Assembly (NCBI GenBank): GCA_016713535.1
Contig: JADJOY010000060.1
Span: 1 to 62,182 of the forward strand
From: Deltaproteobacteria bacterium
GTDB lineage: Bacteria > JADJOY01
Direction: 5' to 3'
Length of the DNA: 62,182 nucleotides
Shown: piece after piece, positions 42,731-52,413 of the stretch
Layout of the letters: every line of letters starts with the position of its first letter
Position numbering within the stretch: position 1 is the stretch's first letter
Notes under the pieces: model-generated
Databases searched by the model: none
What the model was told of the DNA's origin: nothing
The model's input: only the letters and a program-made list of their open reading frames with translations
Program-made: the position numbers and the translations under genes

Positions 42731-44272
42731 TCACGCGGCGATGCGGATCTCGGGCGCGCTCTCGCGGTGACTGCGCTCGGCGAAGCGCCGGATGCCGTCG
42801 AGCATCCCCGCGAACACCACGCCGTGTAGCGGCAGGACCGCGTACCAGTAGAGGAGCCCACCGAGCCCTCGCGGCTTGAAGCGCGCGATCTGGGTGAGCC
42901 GCGCGCTTCCGGCGCCGAGCGGCTCGACCGCGAAGTCGAGGAGCGCCTCGCCGGGCAGCTTCATCTCCGCGCGTAACGTGAGGCGGCGATCGGGGACGAG
43001 GTCGGTCACGCGCCAGAAGTCGAGCGCCTCCCCGTACGCGACGTTCTCGGGGTCGCGGCGCCCGCGCCGGAGCCCCGGCCCCCCCACCATCCGATCCATC
43101 GCACCGCGCAGCCGCCACAGCCAGTCGGCGCCGTAGTAGCCGTGGCCGCCGCCCACCCGGCAGACCCCGCGAAAGACCGCCGCTGGCGGCGCTTCGATGT
43201 CGACCGCGCGCTGATCGACGAACACCGTGCCGCCTGCCCAGTCGGGATCGCCCGCGATCGGGCCGGCGTCGGACCAGCTCGTCTCGACGCGACGCTCGGC
43301 GATCCGCGACAGCGCCGCCTCGATCGCCTCGCGGATCCCGAGCAGACGCTGCGGCATGAGGCGCGCCGCGCGGTCGTCACGGCACACCACGCGATTGCGC
43401 AGCCCCTCGGCCAGCGGACGCGCGATGCGGTGGCTGAGGGGAGTGACGAGGTGGATCCACAGCGAGCTGAGCCGCGGCGTGAGCACCGGCACCGGCACGA
43501 TCACGCGCCGCGGCAGGCCGAGGCACTCGGCCATGAGGTGCATGAGCTCGCGGTACGAGCGGACCTCCGGCCCGCCGATGTCGAGGGTGAGCCCGGTGGT
43601 CTCGGGGACGTCCAGGCAGCGCACCAGGTACTCGAGGACGTTGCGCACCGCGATCGGCTGCGACTCGGTGCGAACCCAGCGCGGCGTGACCATGATCGGC
43701 AGCCGCTCCACCAGGTAGCGGAGGATCTCGAACGAGGCGGAGCCCGAGCCGATGATCATCGCGGCGCGGAACACCGTGACGGGCACCGGCCCCGAGGCGA
43801 GCGCCACCTCCACCTCGCGGCGCGAGCTCAGGTGCTCGGAGAGCCCGGCGCCGGTCTCGCCCAGTCCCCCGAGGTAGACGATGCGCTCGACACCCGCCGC
43901 CGCGGCGGCGCGGCTGAACGCGCGCGCCAGCACACGGTCGACGTCCGCGTACTCCCGCCCCGCGGCCATCATCGAGTGGATCAGGTAGTAGGCCGCGCCG
44001 CAGCCGGTCATCGCGCGGAAGAGATCGTCCTCGCGCGCCGCGTCGCCACGCACGATCTCGACCCGCGGGTGGCTCGCCCACGGCCGCCCCACGAGCTTGC
44101 GCGGGTCACGCGCCAGGCACCGAACACGGTGGCCGGCCTCGAGGAGCCGGGGCACGAGCCGGCCGCCGATGTAGCCGGTGGCGCCGGAGACGAGCACCGG
44201 CCGCTCGCGAACCGAGGCGGAGGTGGGTGAAGCGACCGAGACAGGACCCGCCGGCTGAGCTGATCTAATCAT
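42731..44272 (-). CDS. SDR family NAD(P)-binding protein with DUF2867 domain
   Basis: A protein of about 513 residues. The N-terminal 300 residues are an atypical SDR with VLVSGATGYIGGRLVPRLLE, HRVRCLARDP and IVYLGGLGETGAGLSEHL. The C-terminal part is DUF2867 (FRVTDLVPDRRLTLRAEMK-like DFWRVTDLVPDRRLTLRAEM, then LGGLLYWYAVLPLHGVVF), a START-like fold. Proteins of this type occur in photolyase/LitR-linked clusters of other proteobacteria. The ATG at 44272 is just six bases from a good -10, suggesting a leaderless message. Confidence 0.8.
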   Translation of the reverse strand: MIRSAQPAGPVSVASPTSASVRERPVLVSGATGYIGGRLVPRLLEAGHRVRCLARDPRKLVGRPWASHPRVEIVRGDAAREDDLFRAMTGCGAAYYLIHSMMAAGREYADVDRVLARAFSRAAAAAGVERIVYLGGLGETGAGLSEHLSSRREVEVALASGPVPVTVFRAAMIIGSGSASFEILRYLVERLPIMVTPRWVRTESQPIAVRNVLEYLVRCLDVPETTGLTLDIGGPEVRSYRELMHLMAECLGLPRRVIVPVPVLTPRLSSLWIHLVTPLSHRIARPLAEGLRNRVVCRDDRAARLMPQRLLGIREAIEAALSRIAERRVETSWSDAGPIAGDPDWAGGTVFVDQRAVDIEAPPAAVFRGVCRVGGGHGYYGADWLWRLRGAMDRMVGGPGLRRGRRDPENVAYGEALDFWRVTDLVPDRRLTLRAEMKLPGEALLDFAVEPLGAGSARLTQIARFKPRGLGGLLYWYAVLPLHGVVFAGMLDGIRRFAERSHRESAPEIRIAA

Positions 44273-44291
44273 AAACAAAATATATACAAAA
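44268..44291. promoter_or_regulatory. Candidate CarH/LitR operator 2
   Basis: Contains AAACAAAATATATACAAA, matching operator 1 at most positions, and extends to the shared ATCA/ATGAT edge. It covers the -10 and start codon of the SDR-DUF2867 gene, a classic place for a repressor. Confidence 0.55.
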
Positions 44292-44307
44292 TATCGACAT
44301 TACGCAA
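44279..44307 (-). promoter_or_regulatory. Promoter of the SDR-DUF2867 gene
   Basis: On the minus strand, TTGCGT (44307-44302) and TATATT (44284-44279) have a 17-base spacer. The start codon at 44272 follows the -10 by six bases. Confidence 0.55.
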
Positions 44308-44602
44308 CACGAGGACAACAGCTCCCCGGCCCGACGGCGAGCCTGTGAAGAAATCGAGCGCGAGCGAAGCGCCGCGGGGGGACGGAGCCCCCCGCACTAC
44401 GAAAACCCTCGTAGCGACGGGGGTTCCATCCCCCGTCGCCGGGCCCACGAGCCTTCCGTGAGCGACCCAGACCGAACGATTCACTGCCCCGGAGTCGCGC
44501 CCTCCGAAGGCGGGTCCCCGCGCAACGCCTCGGCCCGCCCCCAGCTCGGCGGGACCGCCCCCCGGCGGTCCACCGATCCGCGATCGCCGCGCGCGTCGGC
44601 GC
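44308..44602. repeat. Intergenic stretch with inverted hairpin repeat
   Basis: No gene is visible. A hairpin GTAGCGACGGGGGTTCCATC continuing to CCCCGTCGC (44411-44439) is the reverse complement of 22052-22080. Another GGGGGGACGGAGCCCCCC hairpin (about 44377-44394) precedes it. Confidence 0.5.
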
Positions 44603-45574
44603 TCAGCGCAGGGCTTCGGGATAGGGCCAGAAGAACGCTTGCGAGCCGAGATACGGCTCGCCGTGGCGCACGATCCAGGCTCGCAGCTCGCTGGCGCACG
44701 CCTCCAGCGCCTGCTCGTCGCGATGCTGACGAGCGAGCCTCTCGGCGAGCTCGTGGCGCGCCGCTGCCTCCGCGCGCCCGCGGAAGTAGCCGAGCGCGTG
44801 CATCAGCGCGTTCGCCCGCCCCGCGGCGCTCGGCTGCGCGTCGAGCGCCTCCACGAAGCGCACGGCGTACGCGTCCCACGTGAACGCGAGCGCCTCCCCG
44901 GCGCGACCGGCGGCGAGCGGCCCGAGCTCGCGGAGCACGCGCTCGCTCAGCGCGAGCAAGAGCAGCTTGTGCTCGGCGTGGAAGCGCGTCAGCGCGGCGC
45001 GTGTGCCGGTGGCGCGCGCGGCGCGCAGCCGCGCCAGGCTGAAGACCCGCGTCAGGAAGCCCTCGCGCGCCCCGCGATCCTCGAACGCCACCTCGTCCAC
45101 GATCGGCACGCCCGGCCGCCGCGCCGCCAGCCCGCCGGCGAACAGCCCGCGTCCGAGCGCGCTCGGTTCCTCGTCGATCGCCGACCGGAAGAGCTTCACG
45201 TCGCCGTTGCCACACGAAGGCGAGCGACCCTTGAGGATCGCGCCGTCGATCGCGCCCGCAGAGACCGCGAAGCCGGCGGCGAAGCGCTCCATCTCCGCGG
45301 TGAGATCACGACCGGTGCTGGGCTGGACGAGCCTGCGCGCGCCACCGCCCTCGCCGGGCCCGGCGTCCTCCGCGACCACGATGCGGATCGGGTCGCGCGG
45401 CACTCCGAGCCCGATCGCGACCTCGGGGCACACCGGCACCAGCTCGGCGTGCTCCGCGAGCATGCGCACGAAGGGAGCCTCCACGACCGTGCCGTCGTAG
45501 CGGCACGCCTCGAGATCGAGGCAGCGGCTCACCAGGAGCCGCGGCCGCGCGGCGCTCGGGCCCGGCGTGGTCAT
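44603..45574 (-). CDS. DUF523-DUF1722 protein (TudS/YbgA type)
   Basis: A 323-residue two-domain protein. The N-terminal DUF523 domain has the cysteines VSRCLDLEACRYDG, VPVCPEVAIGLGVPR and GRSPSCGNGD. In the related TudS desulfurases these bind an Fe-S cluster. The C-terminal DUF1722 domain has LTRFHAEHKLLLLALSE and ends in PYLGSQAFFWPYPEALR. In E. coli the relative ybgA is beside the photolyase gene, and here a photolyase lies two genes upstream. A role in handling damaged or thiolated bases is possible. Confidence 0.85.
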   Translation of the reverse strand: MTTPGPSAARPRLLVSRCLDLEACRYDGTVVEAPFVRMLAEHAELVPVCPEVAIGLGVPRDPIRIVVAEDAGPGEGGGARRLVQPSTGRDLTAEMERFAAGFAVSAGAIDGAILKGRSPSCGNGDVKLFRSAIDEEPSALGRGLFAGGLAARRPGVPIVDEVAFEDRGAREGFLTRVFSLARLRAARATGTRAALTRFHAEHKLLLLALSERVLRELGPLAAGRAGEALAFTWDAYAVRFVEALDAQPSAAGRANALMHALGYFRGRAEAAARHELAERLARQHRDEQALEACASELRAWIVRHGEPYLGSQAFFWPYPEALR

Positions 45575-45588
45575 CGTGGCGCCCGCCC

Positions 45589-46020
45589 CTACCCGCGCGG
45601 CTCGCGGGACCCGAGTGCCCCGAGCGCCGCGAGCGGCGCGTGCCGCTCGATCAGGTCGCGCGCGATCTCCTCGATCGCCGCCACCACCCGCGGCTCCTCG
45701 CCGATCGCGCCCGCCACCTCCACGGTCACCCCGGCGTGGCGGCTCTCCACCTCGCGCGCGAGCACCGGAATGTCGTGATCGACGTGCCCGCCACCCGCCA
45801 TGAAGAGCGGCAGCACGCTGAGCCGCGTGATGCCGTCGCGCGCCGCCTCCGCGGCCACGTCGGCGAGCGACGGCGACGCGAACTCCATGTACGCCATGCG
45901 CACGCGCTCGCCCCCCAGGTCGCGGGCGAGGACCGCGGCGAGGCGCTCGAACGGCGCGCGCCAGCGCGGATCGCGGCTGCCGTGGGCGAGGAGCACCACG
46001 CGGGTCGAGGTGGTCGTCAT
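45589..46020 (-). CDS. cbiX: CbiX/SirB-like sirohydrochlorin chelatase
   Basis: A 143-residue short-form chelatase. The start RVVLLAHGSRDPRW carries the metal-site His and the family LLAHGS motif. VRMAYMEFASPSLADVAAEA and VLPLFMAGGGHVDHDIP (second His region) complete the site. Small CbiX proteins insert Co or Fe into sirohydrochlorin for B12 or siroheme. It lies between the photolyase and DUF523 genes with short spacers (32 and 14 bases). A link to B12 supply for the nearby B12-dependent regulator is attractive but inferred. Confidence 0.85.
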   Translation of the reverse strand: MTTTSTRVVLLAHGSRDPRWRAPFERLAAVLARDLGGERVRMAYMEFASPSLADVAAEAARDGITRLSVLPLFMAGGGHVDHDIPVLAREVESRHAGVTVEVAGAIGEEPRVVAAIEEIARDLIERHAPLAALGALGSREPRG

Positions 46021-46052
46021 GGTCGGATCCGCTCCTGACGCCCGCGCGCGGC

Positions 46053-47567
<1,515 letters not shown>

Positions 47568-47735
47568 GCTGACAGGCTCCTCGTCTGATGTTGCCTCGGG
47601 GGTCTGTTCCAGACCCCCGCCCCGAAAAAGGCGTGACTTTTTCGGGGCCCCACCCCCAAGCCGGCTCGCGTTGCTCGCCGATCCTCGCCTTCGGCGAGGC
47701 GAGGCGAGGCGCGCTTCGGGAATGTAACTTCCGAC
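47568..47735. repeat. Compound hairpin repeat H
   Basis: GATGTTGCCTCGGGGGTCTG and the facing CAGACCCCC form one hairpin. CCCCGAAAAAG/CTTTTTCGGGG (47621-47647) forms the second, followed by GGCCCCACCCCCAAG. The arms differ from other H copies but pair perfectly. A further GCCTGTC/GACAGGC stem (about 47545-47577) overlaps the proposed photolyase start. Confidence 0.75.
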
Positions 47736-47762
47736 ACACTCCTGGGTCCGCGCCCCGCGCGC

Positions 47763-48523
47763 TCACGGCCGGATGATGACCGGCGTGCCCGCGGGCGCAC
47801 GCTCGGCGAGGAACTCGATCTGGTCGTCGTCGAGGGCGATGCAGCCGTAGGTCCAGTTGATGCTCACCGAGTCGCCCTTCCAGCGCTCACCCTCGCCGTG
47901 GAGGCCCACGTGCCCGCCGAGCGGCGTGTTCTGGGGCGGCACACGCCCGTCCTCGAGCGCGTCGACGATCCGCTCGTAGGTCGGCTCGTCGATGGTGCCG
48001 AGGGCGAGGCCGAGCTCGGCGTCGGCGCGCGACGGGTAATCGATCGGCAGGAAGAGATGGAACTTCTGGCTGCGGCGCGCCGGACCCGCGACGTGGTAGT
48101 AGCCCTCGGGGTGCGGTTGTCGCGCCCCGCGCGCTTAGGTCCGCCTTCCTCGCGTCCCAGCGCCACGCGCATCGCGACGCCGCCCCCGTGGGCGCAGTGG
48201 GCGACCAGTGCCCGGTGTCTCTTCCAGATCTCGATGCGGCTGATCTGGTCGCAGTCGCTCGTCTCGACCGAGAGCCGCGAGGAGGCGGCGGCCGAATCGG
48301 CCTCGCCGCCGATGGCGGACGGCTCGATCTCGACCACCGCGAGATCCTCCGCCCGCGCGTCGTCGCCGGTGGGACCGGTCGAGCCCGCGTGACCCGCGGG
48401 CACCACCGCCACCACCGCCAGTGCCAGCGTCATGGCGAGCGCTCGGACGAGCGAGGCGAGCCGCGCGCGCGCGAGCCGCGAACGGCCGTTCTTCCCGCTC
48501 AGCGGATTCGAGGCGCGTTCCAT
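47763..48523 (-). CDS. L,D-transpeptidase, YkuD family (one frameshift)
   Basis: An exported peptidoglycan cross-linking or lipoprotein-anchoring enzyme. The signal peptide includes RALAMTLALAVVAVVPAGHA. The first frame gives IEIWKRHRALVAHC and VALGREEGGPKRAGRDNRTP. A single missing base near 48107 then moves the frame. It resumes as EGYYHVAGPARRSQKFHLFL and ends with LGGHVGLHG and the catalytic Cys in WTYGCIALDDDQ, then stops at 47763. The corrected length is about 253 residues. It is divergent from a second YkuD gene 55 bases away. Confidence 0.82.
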
Positions 48524-48577
48524 GTGGACCCTCGAATTATAGTTGACGCTCCGCTTCATCGACCGCACCTTGTGATC

Positions 48578-49615
48578 ATGATCGCTCGTTTCCGCACTCG
48601 AATCACCCGGCTGGCGCTGGTGATGGCGCTCGCCGTGACGGCTCTGGCGCTCGGCCTCGCCGCGCCGGCCCGCGCTCAGCTCGTCGGACCGGTGCGCCCC
48701 ATCGTCGGGCAGCCGCAGACCACGGTCGTCCAGCCCGAAGACTCGCTGATCGACATCGCCTACCGCTTCCGCCTGGGTTACAGCGCTGTCGAGGCGCTCA
48801 ACCCGGGTATCGACGTGTGGCTGCCGCAGCCGGGCACGCTGATCCGGCTGCCGACGGTGAGCGTGCTACCCGAGGTCGAGCCCGTCGGTCTCGTCATCAA
48901 CATCCCGGAGATGCGGCTCTACGACTTCACGGTCAAGGGGCTACCCGAGGTGTTCGCCATCGCCATCGGCGACGAGGTCGACAACTCGCTGCTCGGCGAG
49001 TTCAAGGTCGGCAACAAGCGCGCCAACCCCATCTGGTACGTGCCCGCATCGATCCGCGCCGAGAAGCCCGACCTTCCCGCGCAGGTGCCGCCCGGGCCCG
49101 ACAACCCGCTCGGCGACCGCTGGATGAACGTCGGCTCGACGAGCTACGGCATCCACGGCACCAACACGCCGTATTCGATCGGCCGCCTCGCCACCCACGG
49201 CTGCATCCGCCTCTACAACGACGAGATGCGGCGGCTGTGGGAGCGCACCGCCAGCGGCACCAAGCTCAAGCTCATCTACCAGACGGTGAAGCTCGGGCGG
49301 CGCGGCAACGGACTCTTCCTCGAGGCCTACCCCGACGTCTACAACCGCGAGCCCAACCGCTTCGGGGAGCTGATGCTCAAGCTCCGCGAGCTCGGTTTCC
49401 TCACCTACGTCGACCAGGAGCTGATCCAGCAGGTCATCAAGGACGCGATCGGCTATCCGATCCAGGTCGGCACGGTGCCCACCGCGCTCCTCGACGCCGC
49501 GATGTATCGCCCCGAGCCCCCGCCGCCGGTGCGCGTGGCCCCCGCGACCAAGCGCAAGGGCTCGAGCACCCAGGCGACCAAGCCCGCCGCCCGGCCCCAG
49601 TCCGCCCACCGCTGA
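48578..49615 (+). CDS. LysM-L,D-transpeptidase, YkuD/ErfK type
   Basis: A 345-residue periplasmic enzyme. The signal peptide ends GLAAPARA-QLV. A LysM-like domain (TTVVQPEDSLIDIAYRF, then LGYSAVEALNPGID) binds peptidoglycan. The YkuD domain has LVINIPEMRLYDF, GIHGTNTPYSIG and the catalytic THGCIRLYNDEM. The C-terminal tail is Pro/Lys-rich. This layout is close to E. coli ErfK/YbiS-type enzymes, which attach Braun's lipoprotein. A small lipoprotein ending in Lys is encoded at 50044-50316. Confidence 0.92.
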   Translation: MIARFRTRITRLALVMALAVTALALGLAAPARAQLVGPVRPIVGQPQTTVVQPEDSLIDIAYRFRLGYSAVEALNPGIDVWLPQPGTLIRLPTVSVLPEVEPVGLVINIPEMRLYDFTVKGLPEVFAIAIGDEVDNSLLGEFKVGNKRANPIWYVPASIRAEKPDLPAQVPPGPDNPLGDRWMNVGSTSYGIHGTNTPYSIGRLATHGCIRLYNDEMRRLWERTASGTKLKLIYQTVKLGRRGNGLFLEAYPDVYNREPNRFGELMLKLRELGFLTYVDQELIQQVIKDAIGYPIQVGTVPTALLDAAMYRPEPPPPVRVAPATKRKGSSTQATKPAARPQSAHR

Positions 49616-49639
49616 CCGGCAGGGGGCGGACCGCGATCC

Positions 49640-49900
49640 GATCGGCTGGCTGGAGCGCGGCCGCTCCGTCGGCCGCCAGGAATCGATTGGGATCGCCGGC
49701 CCGCCGGAGGCGGCCCTCCAGACCGGGGGCGTGGCCAGGCCCGGCGTCACGAGAGAACGCCGGCGCGCGACGGAGCGCGCGCGCTCCACGAACCGCGATC
49801 GGTCGGCTGGAGGGCACGGGGCCTTCGGCCCCTGATCCTTCGCCGCCGCGCCCGCCGCCTGGCACGCGGCGCGTGCCCCTCCCGGTGCCGACCCGACGAC
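49640..49900. repeat. Compound dispersed repeat B plus palindrome A
   Basis: A block of about 155 bases (49648-49803), starting GCTGGAGCGCGGCCGCTCCG and ending with CGCGCGCGCTCC and AACCGCGATCGG, recurs with roughly 10% divergence at 56168-56328. It contains several hairpins. A variant of palindrome A follows at 49855-49883. No gene is seen between 49616 and 49945. Confidence 0.7.
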
Positions 49901-49945
49901 CGGCTGCAGGGCCGCGCCCCCTACCCCGGTCGCGCCTCGCGCTCC

Positions 49946-49984
49946 AAAAACGAAACACCCGCACCGGGCAAACCCGGGGCGGGC
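49946..49984 (-). terminator. Intrinsic terminator after the small lipoprotein gene
   Basis: On the minus strand, CCCGCCCCGGG pairs with CCCGGTGCGGG across a TTTG loop and is followed by TGTTTCGTTTTT. It lies about 60 bases after the lipoprotein stop. A second hairpin (GCCTGAC/GTCAGGC) lies between. Confidence 0.8.
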
Positions 49985-50043
49985 ATTTCGACTTCGGCTT
50001 GACGCCTGACTCGCGTCAGGCGGTTCGGACGAAGTGAGTCGAC

Positions 50044-50316
50044 TTACTTGTGAACGCCCTTGCTGAAGGCCTTCTTCGAGACGCTCGACGCGTCCTCGGC
50101 CTTCTGAGCGGCAGCGCGCGCGTCGGCCGCAGCCGCGTCCGCTCGCTGAGCGGCCTTCGCCGCGTCCATCGCCGCCTGGTCCACCTTCGACTGCATCGCG
50201 CCGACCTTCTGGTCGAGAGCGTCGAGCTTGGCCGAGAGGTCGTCGACCTTCTTGCAGCAACCGCCGAGCGACATGACCAGGGGAACCGCAGCAACCATCA
50301 TGATGACCTTACGCAT
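50044..50316 (-). CDS. Small Lpp-like lipoprotein ending in lysine
   Basis: A 90-residue lipoprotein. The signal peptide ends VMSLGGC with Cys 20 as the lipidation site. The mature part is a helical Ala-zipper coiled coil (LSAKLDALDQKVGAMQSKVD, then Ala/Asp/Lys heptads) and ends KGVHK. This matches the plan of Braun's lipoprotein (Lpp/OprI), whose C-terminal Lys is joined to peptidoglycan by L,D-transpeptidases. Two such enzymes are encoded within 2.5 kb. Strong expression signals (-35/-10, GGAGG, terminator) agree with an abundant structural protein. Confidence 0.8.
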   Translation of the reverse strand: MRKVIMMVAAVPLVMSLGGCCKKVDDLSAKLDALDQKVGAMQSKVDQAAMDAAKAAQRADAAAADARAAAQKAEDASSVSKKAFSKGVHK

Positions 50317-50358
50317 TGTGTCTTCCTCCCTCGTTTTTCGATTGGGTCGAGGCGCGCG

Positions 50359-50387
50359 AGCATAAATGACGCACCGCCGCCATGCAA
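50359..50387 (-). promoter_or_regulatory. Promoter of the small lipoprotein gene
   Basis: The minus strand has TTGCAT (50387-50382) and TATGCT (50364-50359) with a 17-base spacer, close to the sigma-70 consensus. GGAGG (50329-50325) is eight bases before the ATG at 50316. Confidence 0.75.
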
Positions 50388-50439
50388 TAGGATCGTGCCC
50401 AAAATTGCAAGTTGCGCGTCGGGTTGCCCATACGCCGCG

Positions 50440-52107
50440 TCACCCGGCCCGAGTCACCAGGAAAGGGCCGAGCGCCAGGTGATCGACGCCGCTGGTGGCG
50501 AACGCCCGTAGCGCGTCGGCGGGCGAGCACACGATCGGCTCCTCGTGGAGGTTGAAGCTCGTGTTGAGGAGAGTGCCGATCCCCGTCCTGGCACGGTAGG
50601 CGTTCAGGATGGCGTGGAACCCCGGATTGTCACGAGCACCGACCACCTGGGGGCGGGCGGTGCCGTCGTGGTGGATCACGGCGGGGCAGGCCCGGCGCAG
50701 CTCGTCCGCGCACTCGAGTGCCACGGTCATGAAGCGGGCGGTGGAGCGGACCTTGGCGAGCCCGGGGTAGAGGCGATCGGCCTCGTCCTCCAGGGTGGCG
50801 GGCGCGAACGGCATGAAGCTCGCGCGGTGCAGCGCCACGTTGAGCCGCTCGGGGAGGTTCGCGTCGGTGGCCGCCACCAGGATCGAGCGGTTGCCGAGGG
50901 CTCGCGGGCCGAGCTCGAGCCGGCCGTCGAAGCGCGCGACCACCGCCCCCTGGGCGAGGAGCTCGGCGATCGCCTCGCTCGGCTCGTCCATCCGGCGGTA
51001 CGGCGCGCCGGCCCCCCGCAACGCCTCCTCCATCTCCGCGTCGCCGTAGCCCGGCCCGAGGAAGACGTGGTCGAGCCGGAAGTCGGCGAGCGGACCACCC
51101 TCGCTCAGCACCGCGAGCGCGGCGCCCAGCGCGATTCCCTGGTCGGTCATGGCGGGCTGGACGTAGAGCTCGCGGATCTCGGGCCGCTCGACCAGCCGCC
51201 GGTTCACCGCGACGTTGCCGAACACCCCGCCCGCCACCACCACCCGATCGAGCCCGGTCTCGCGCACCGCCCGCAGCACGTACGGCACCAGCACGTCCTC
51301 GAGGCGGCGCTGTGCAGCGGCGGCGACGTCCTCGCGGCGGTGGGTGTCGAGCGCCCGGTAGAGGCGCCCGTTGCGGCGCTTCTCGGCGAGCGGCGGCAGC
51401 ACGAAGTCCTTCTCGTCGGCGCTCAGGCCAAAGAGCGGCTCGACCACTCAATAGGCCTTCGCGGACTCGCCGAACGCGGCGAGCGCCGTGACCTTGCCGG
51501 CGAGCAGCGGGTGGAAGCCGAGGACCTGCGCCACCTCGCCGTAGAACTGCCCCGGCGAGTGGAGCGCGGTCGAGCCGTAGAGCCGCTCGACGCGGCCGTT
51601 CCTGCACGCGAACACCGACGACGAGTAGCCGTCGCCGAAGTTGTCGACGGTGACCGCCGTGCACTCGGCGAAGCCCGACGGCACGTACGCCGAATACGCG
51701 TGCGCGGTGTGGTGCTCGATCACCGGCACGGCTCGCTTCATGCGGCGGTGGGCGAGTCCGCGGGCGAGGCGCTCGGTGACCTTCGCGACCGCGCCACCCC
51801 GGAAGAGCTGGTCCTGGAAGACGAGCATCCCCTTCTGCGAGAGCCCGAGGAACGGGTGCTCGAAGGTCGGTAGCTCCACTCCCGGCAAACGCGCGTAGGC
51901 GTGATAGCGGTTCGCCACCACCACCGCGTCGACGTCGTCGATCGTGAGCCCGGTGTGCGCGGTCAGCGCGGCCAGCGAGCGGCGCGGAAACCCGCCCTGG
52001 AAGCGGGTCCGCGAGAGCCGCTCCTCGGCGACCGCGAACTCGACCCCGCGCTCGCTCACCACCGCGAGGTTGGCGTTCCCGTCCTCGTGGACGGCGAGCA
52101 CCTTCAT
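50440..52107 (-). CDS. Carbamoyltransferase, NodU/TobZ family (in-frame TGA)
   Basis: This transfers carbamoyl from carbamoyl phosphate to a hydroxyl of a sugar or small molecule. Expected length is about 555 residues. The N-terminal Kae1-like domain has LAVHEDGNANLAVV, EHHTAHAYSAYVPSGF and VTVDNFGDGYSSSV. The C-terminal half has VVVAGGVFGNVAVNRRL, ARFDGRLELGPRALGNRSIL and LLNTSFNLHEEPIV. A TGA at about 51448-51450 interrupts the frame after GESAKAY. The frame is the same on both sides, so this is a nonsense change, a base error or an unusual split with restart at the GTG directly after. The start overlaps the upstream membrane gene by four bases. Confidence 0.88.
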
Positions 52108-52400
52108 CGCGGCGCCGCGTCCCGCCTGGCGGAGCCGCGGCGCGCACGCACCACGAGCGCCGCAGCCAGCGCGGCGTCGATCGCGGTGGCCACGCCGAGC
52201 ACCAGCGGGATCGAGACGACGGTGCGGAACACCATCGCGGCGCCGAAGTAGACGACCGGCATCACGTAGAAGCCGAGCGCCACGCCTACCACCTGCGCGG
52301 TGAAGCGCTCGGCCTCCGGCATGACGAGGCGCGTGAAGAGCGCGCCCGGCAGCCACACCGCATGGACCGCCAGGACGAGGGCGACGAGGAGCGTCGTCAC
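52104..52400 (-). CDS. Small membrane protein coupled to carbamoyltransferase
   Basis: A 98-residue hypothetical protein with about three membrane segments (LLVALVLAVHAVWLPGAL, VVGVALGFYVMPVVYFGAAM and LVLGVATAIDAALAAALVV) and a basic tail. The GTG at 52400 begins the first segment. It overlaps the carbamoyltransferase start as ATGA. This suggests that the modified substrate may be membrane-linked; that is inference. Confidence 0.6.
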   Translation of the reverse strand: MTTLLVALVLAVHAVWLPGALFTRLVMPEAERFTAQVVGVALGFYVMPVVYFGAAMVFRTVVSIPLVLGVATAIDAALAAALVVRARRGSARRDAAPR

Positions 52401-52413
52401 GTCGTCTCCGTGC

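Noticed and set aside
51448-51450. A selenocysteine codon in the carbamoyltransferase
   Set aside because: The enzyme family has no catalytic Cys/Sec at this place and no selenocysteine-type hairpin was evident after the TGA. A nonsense or base error is simpler.
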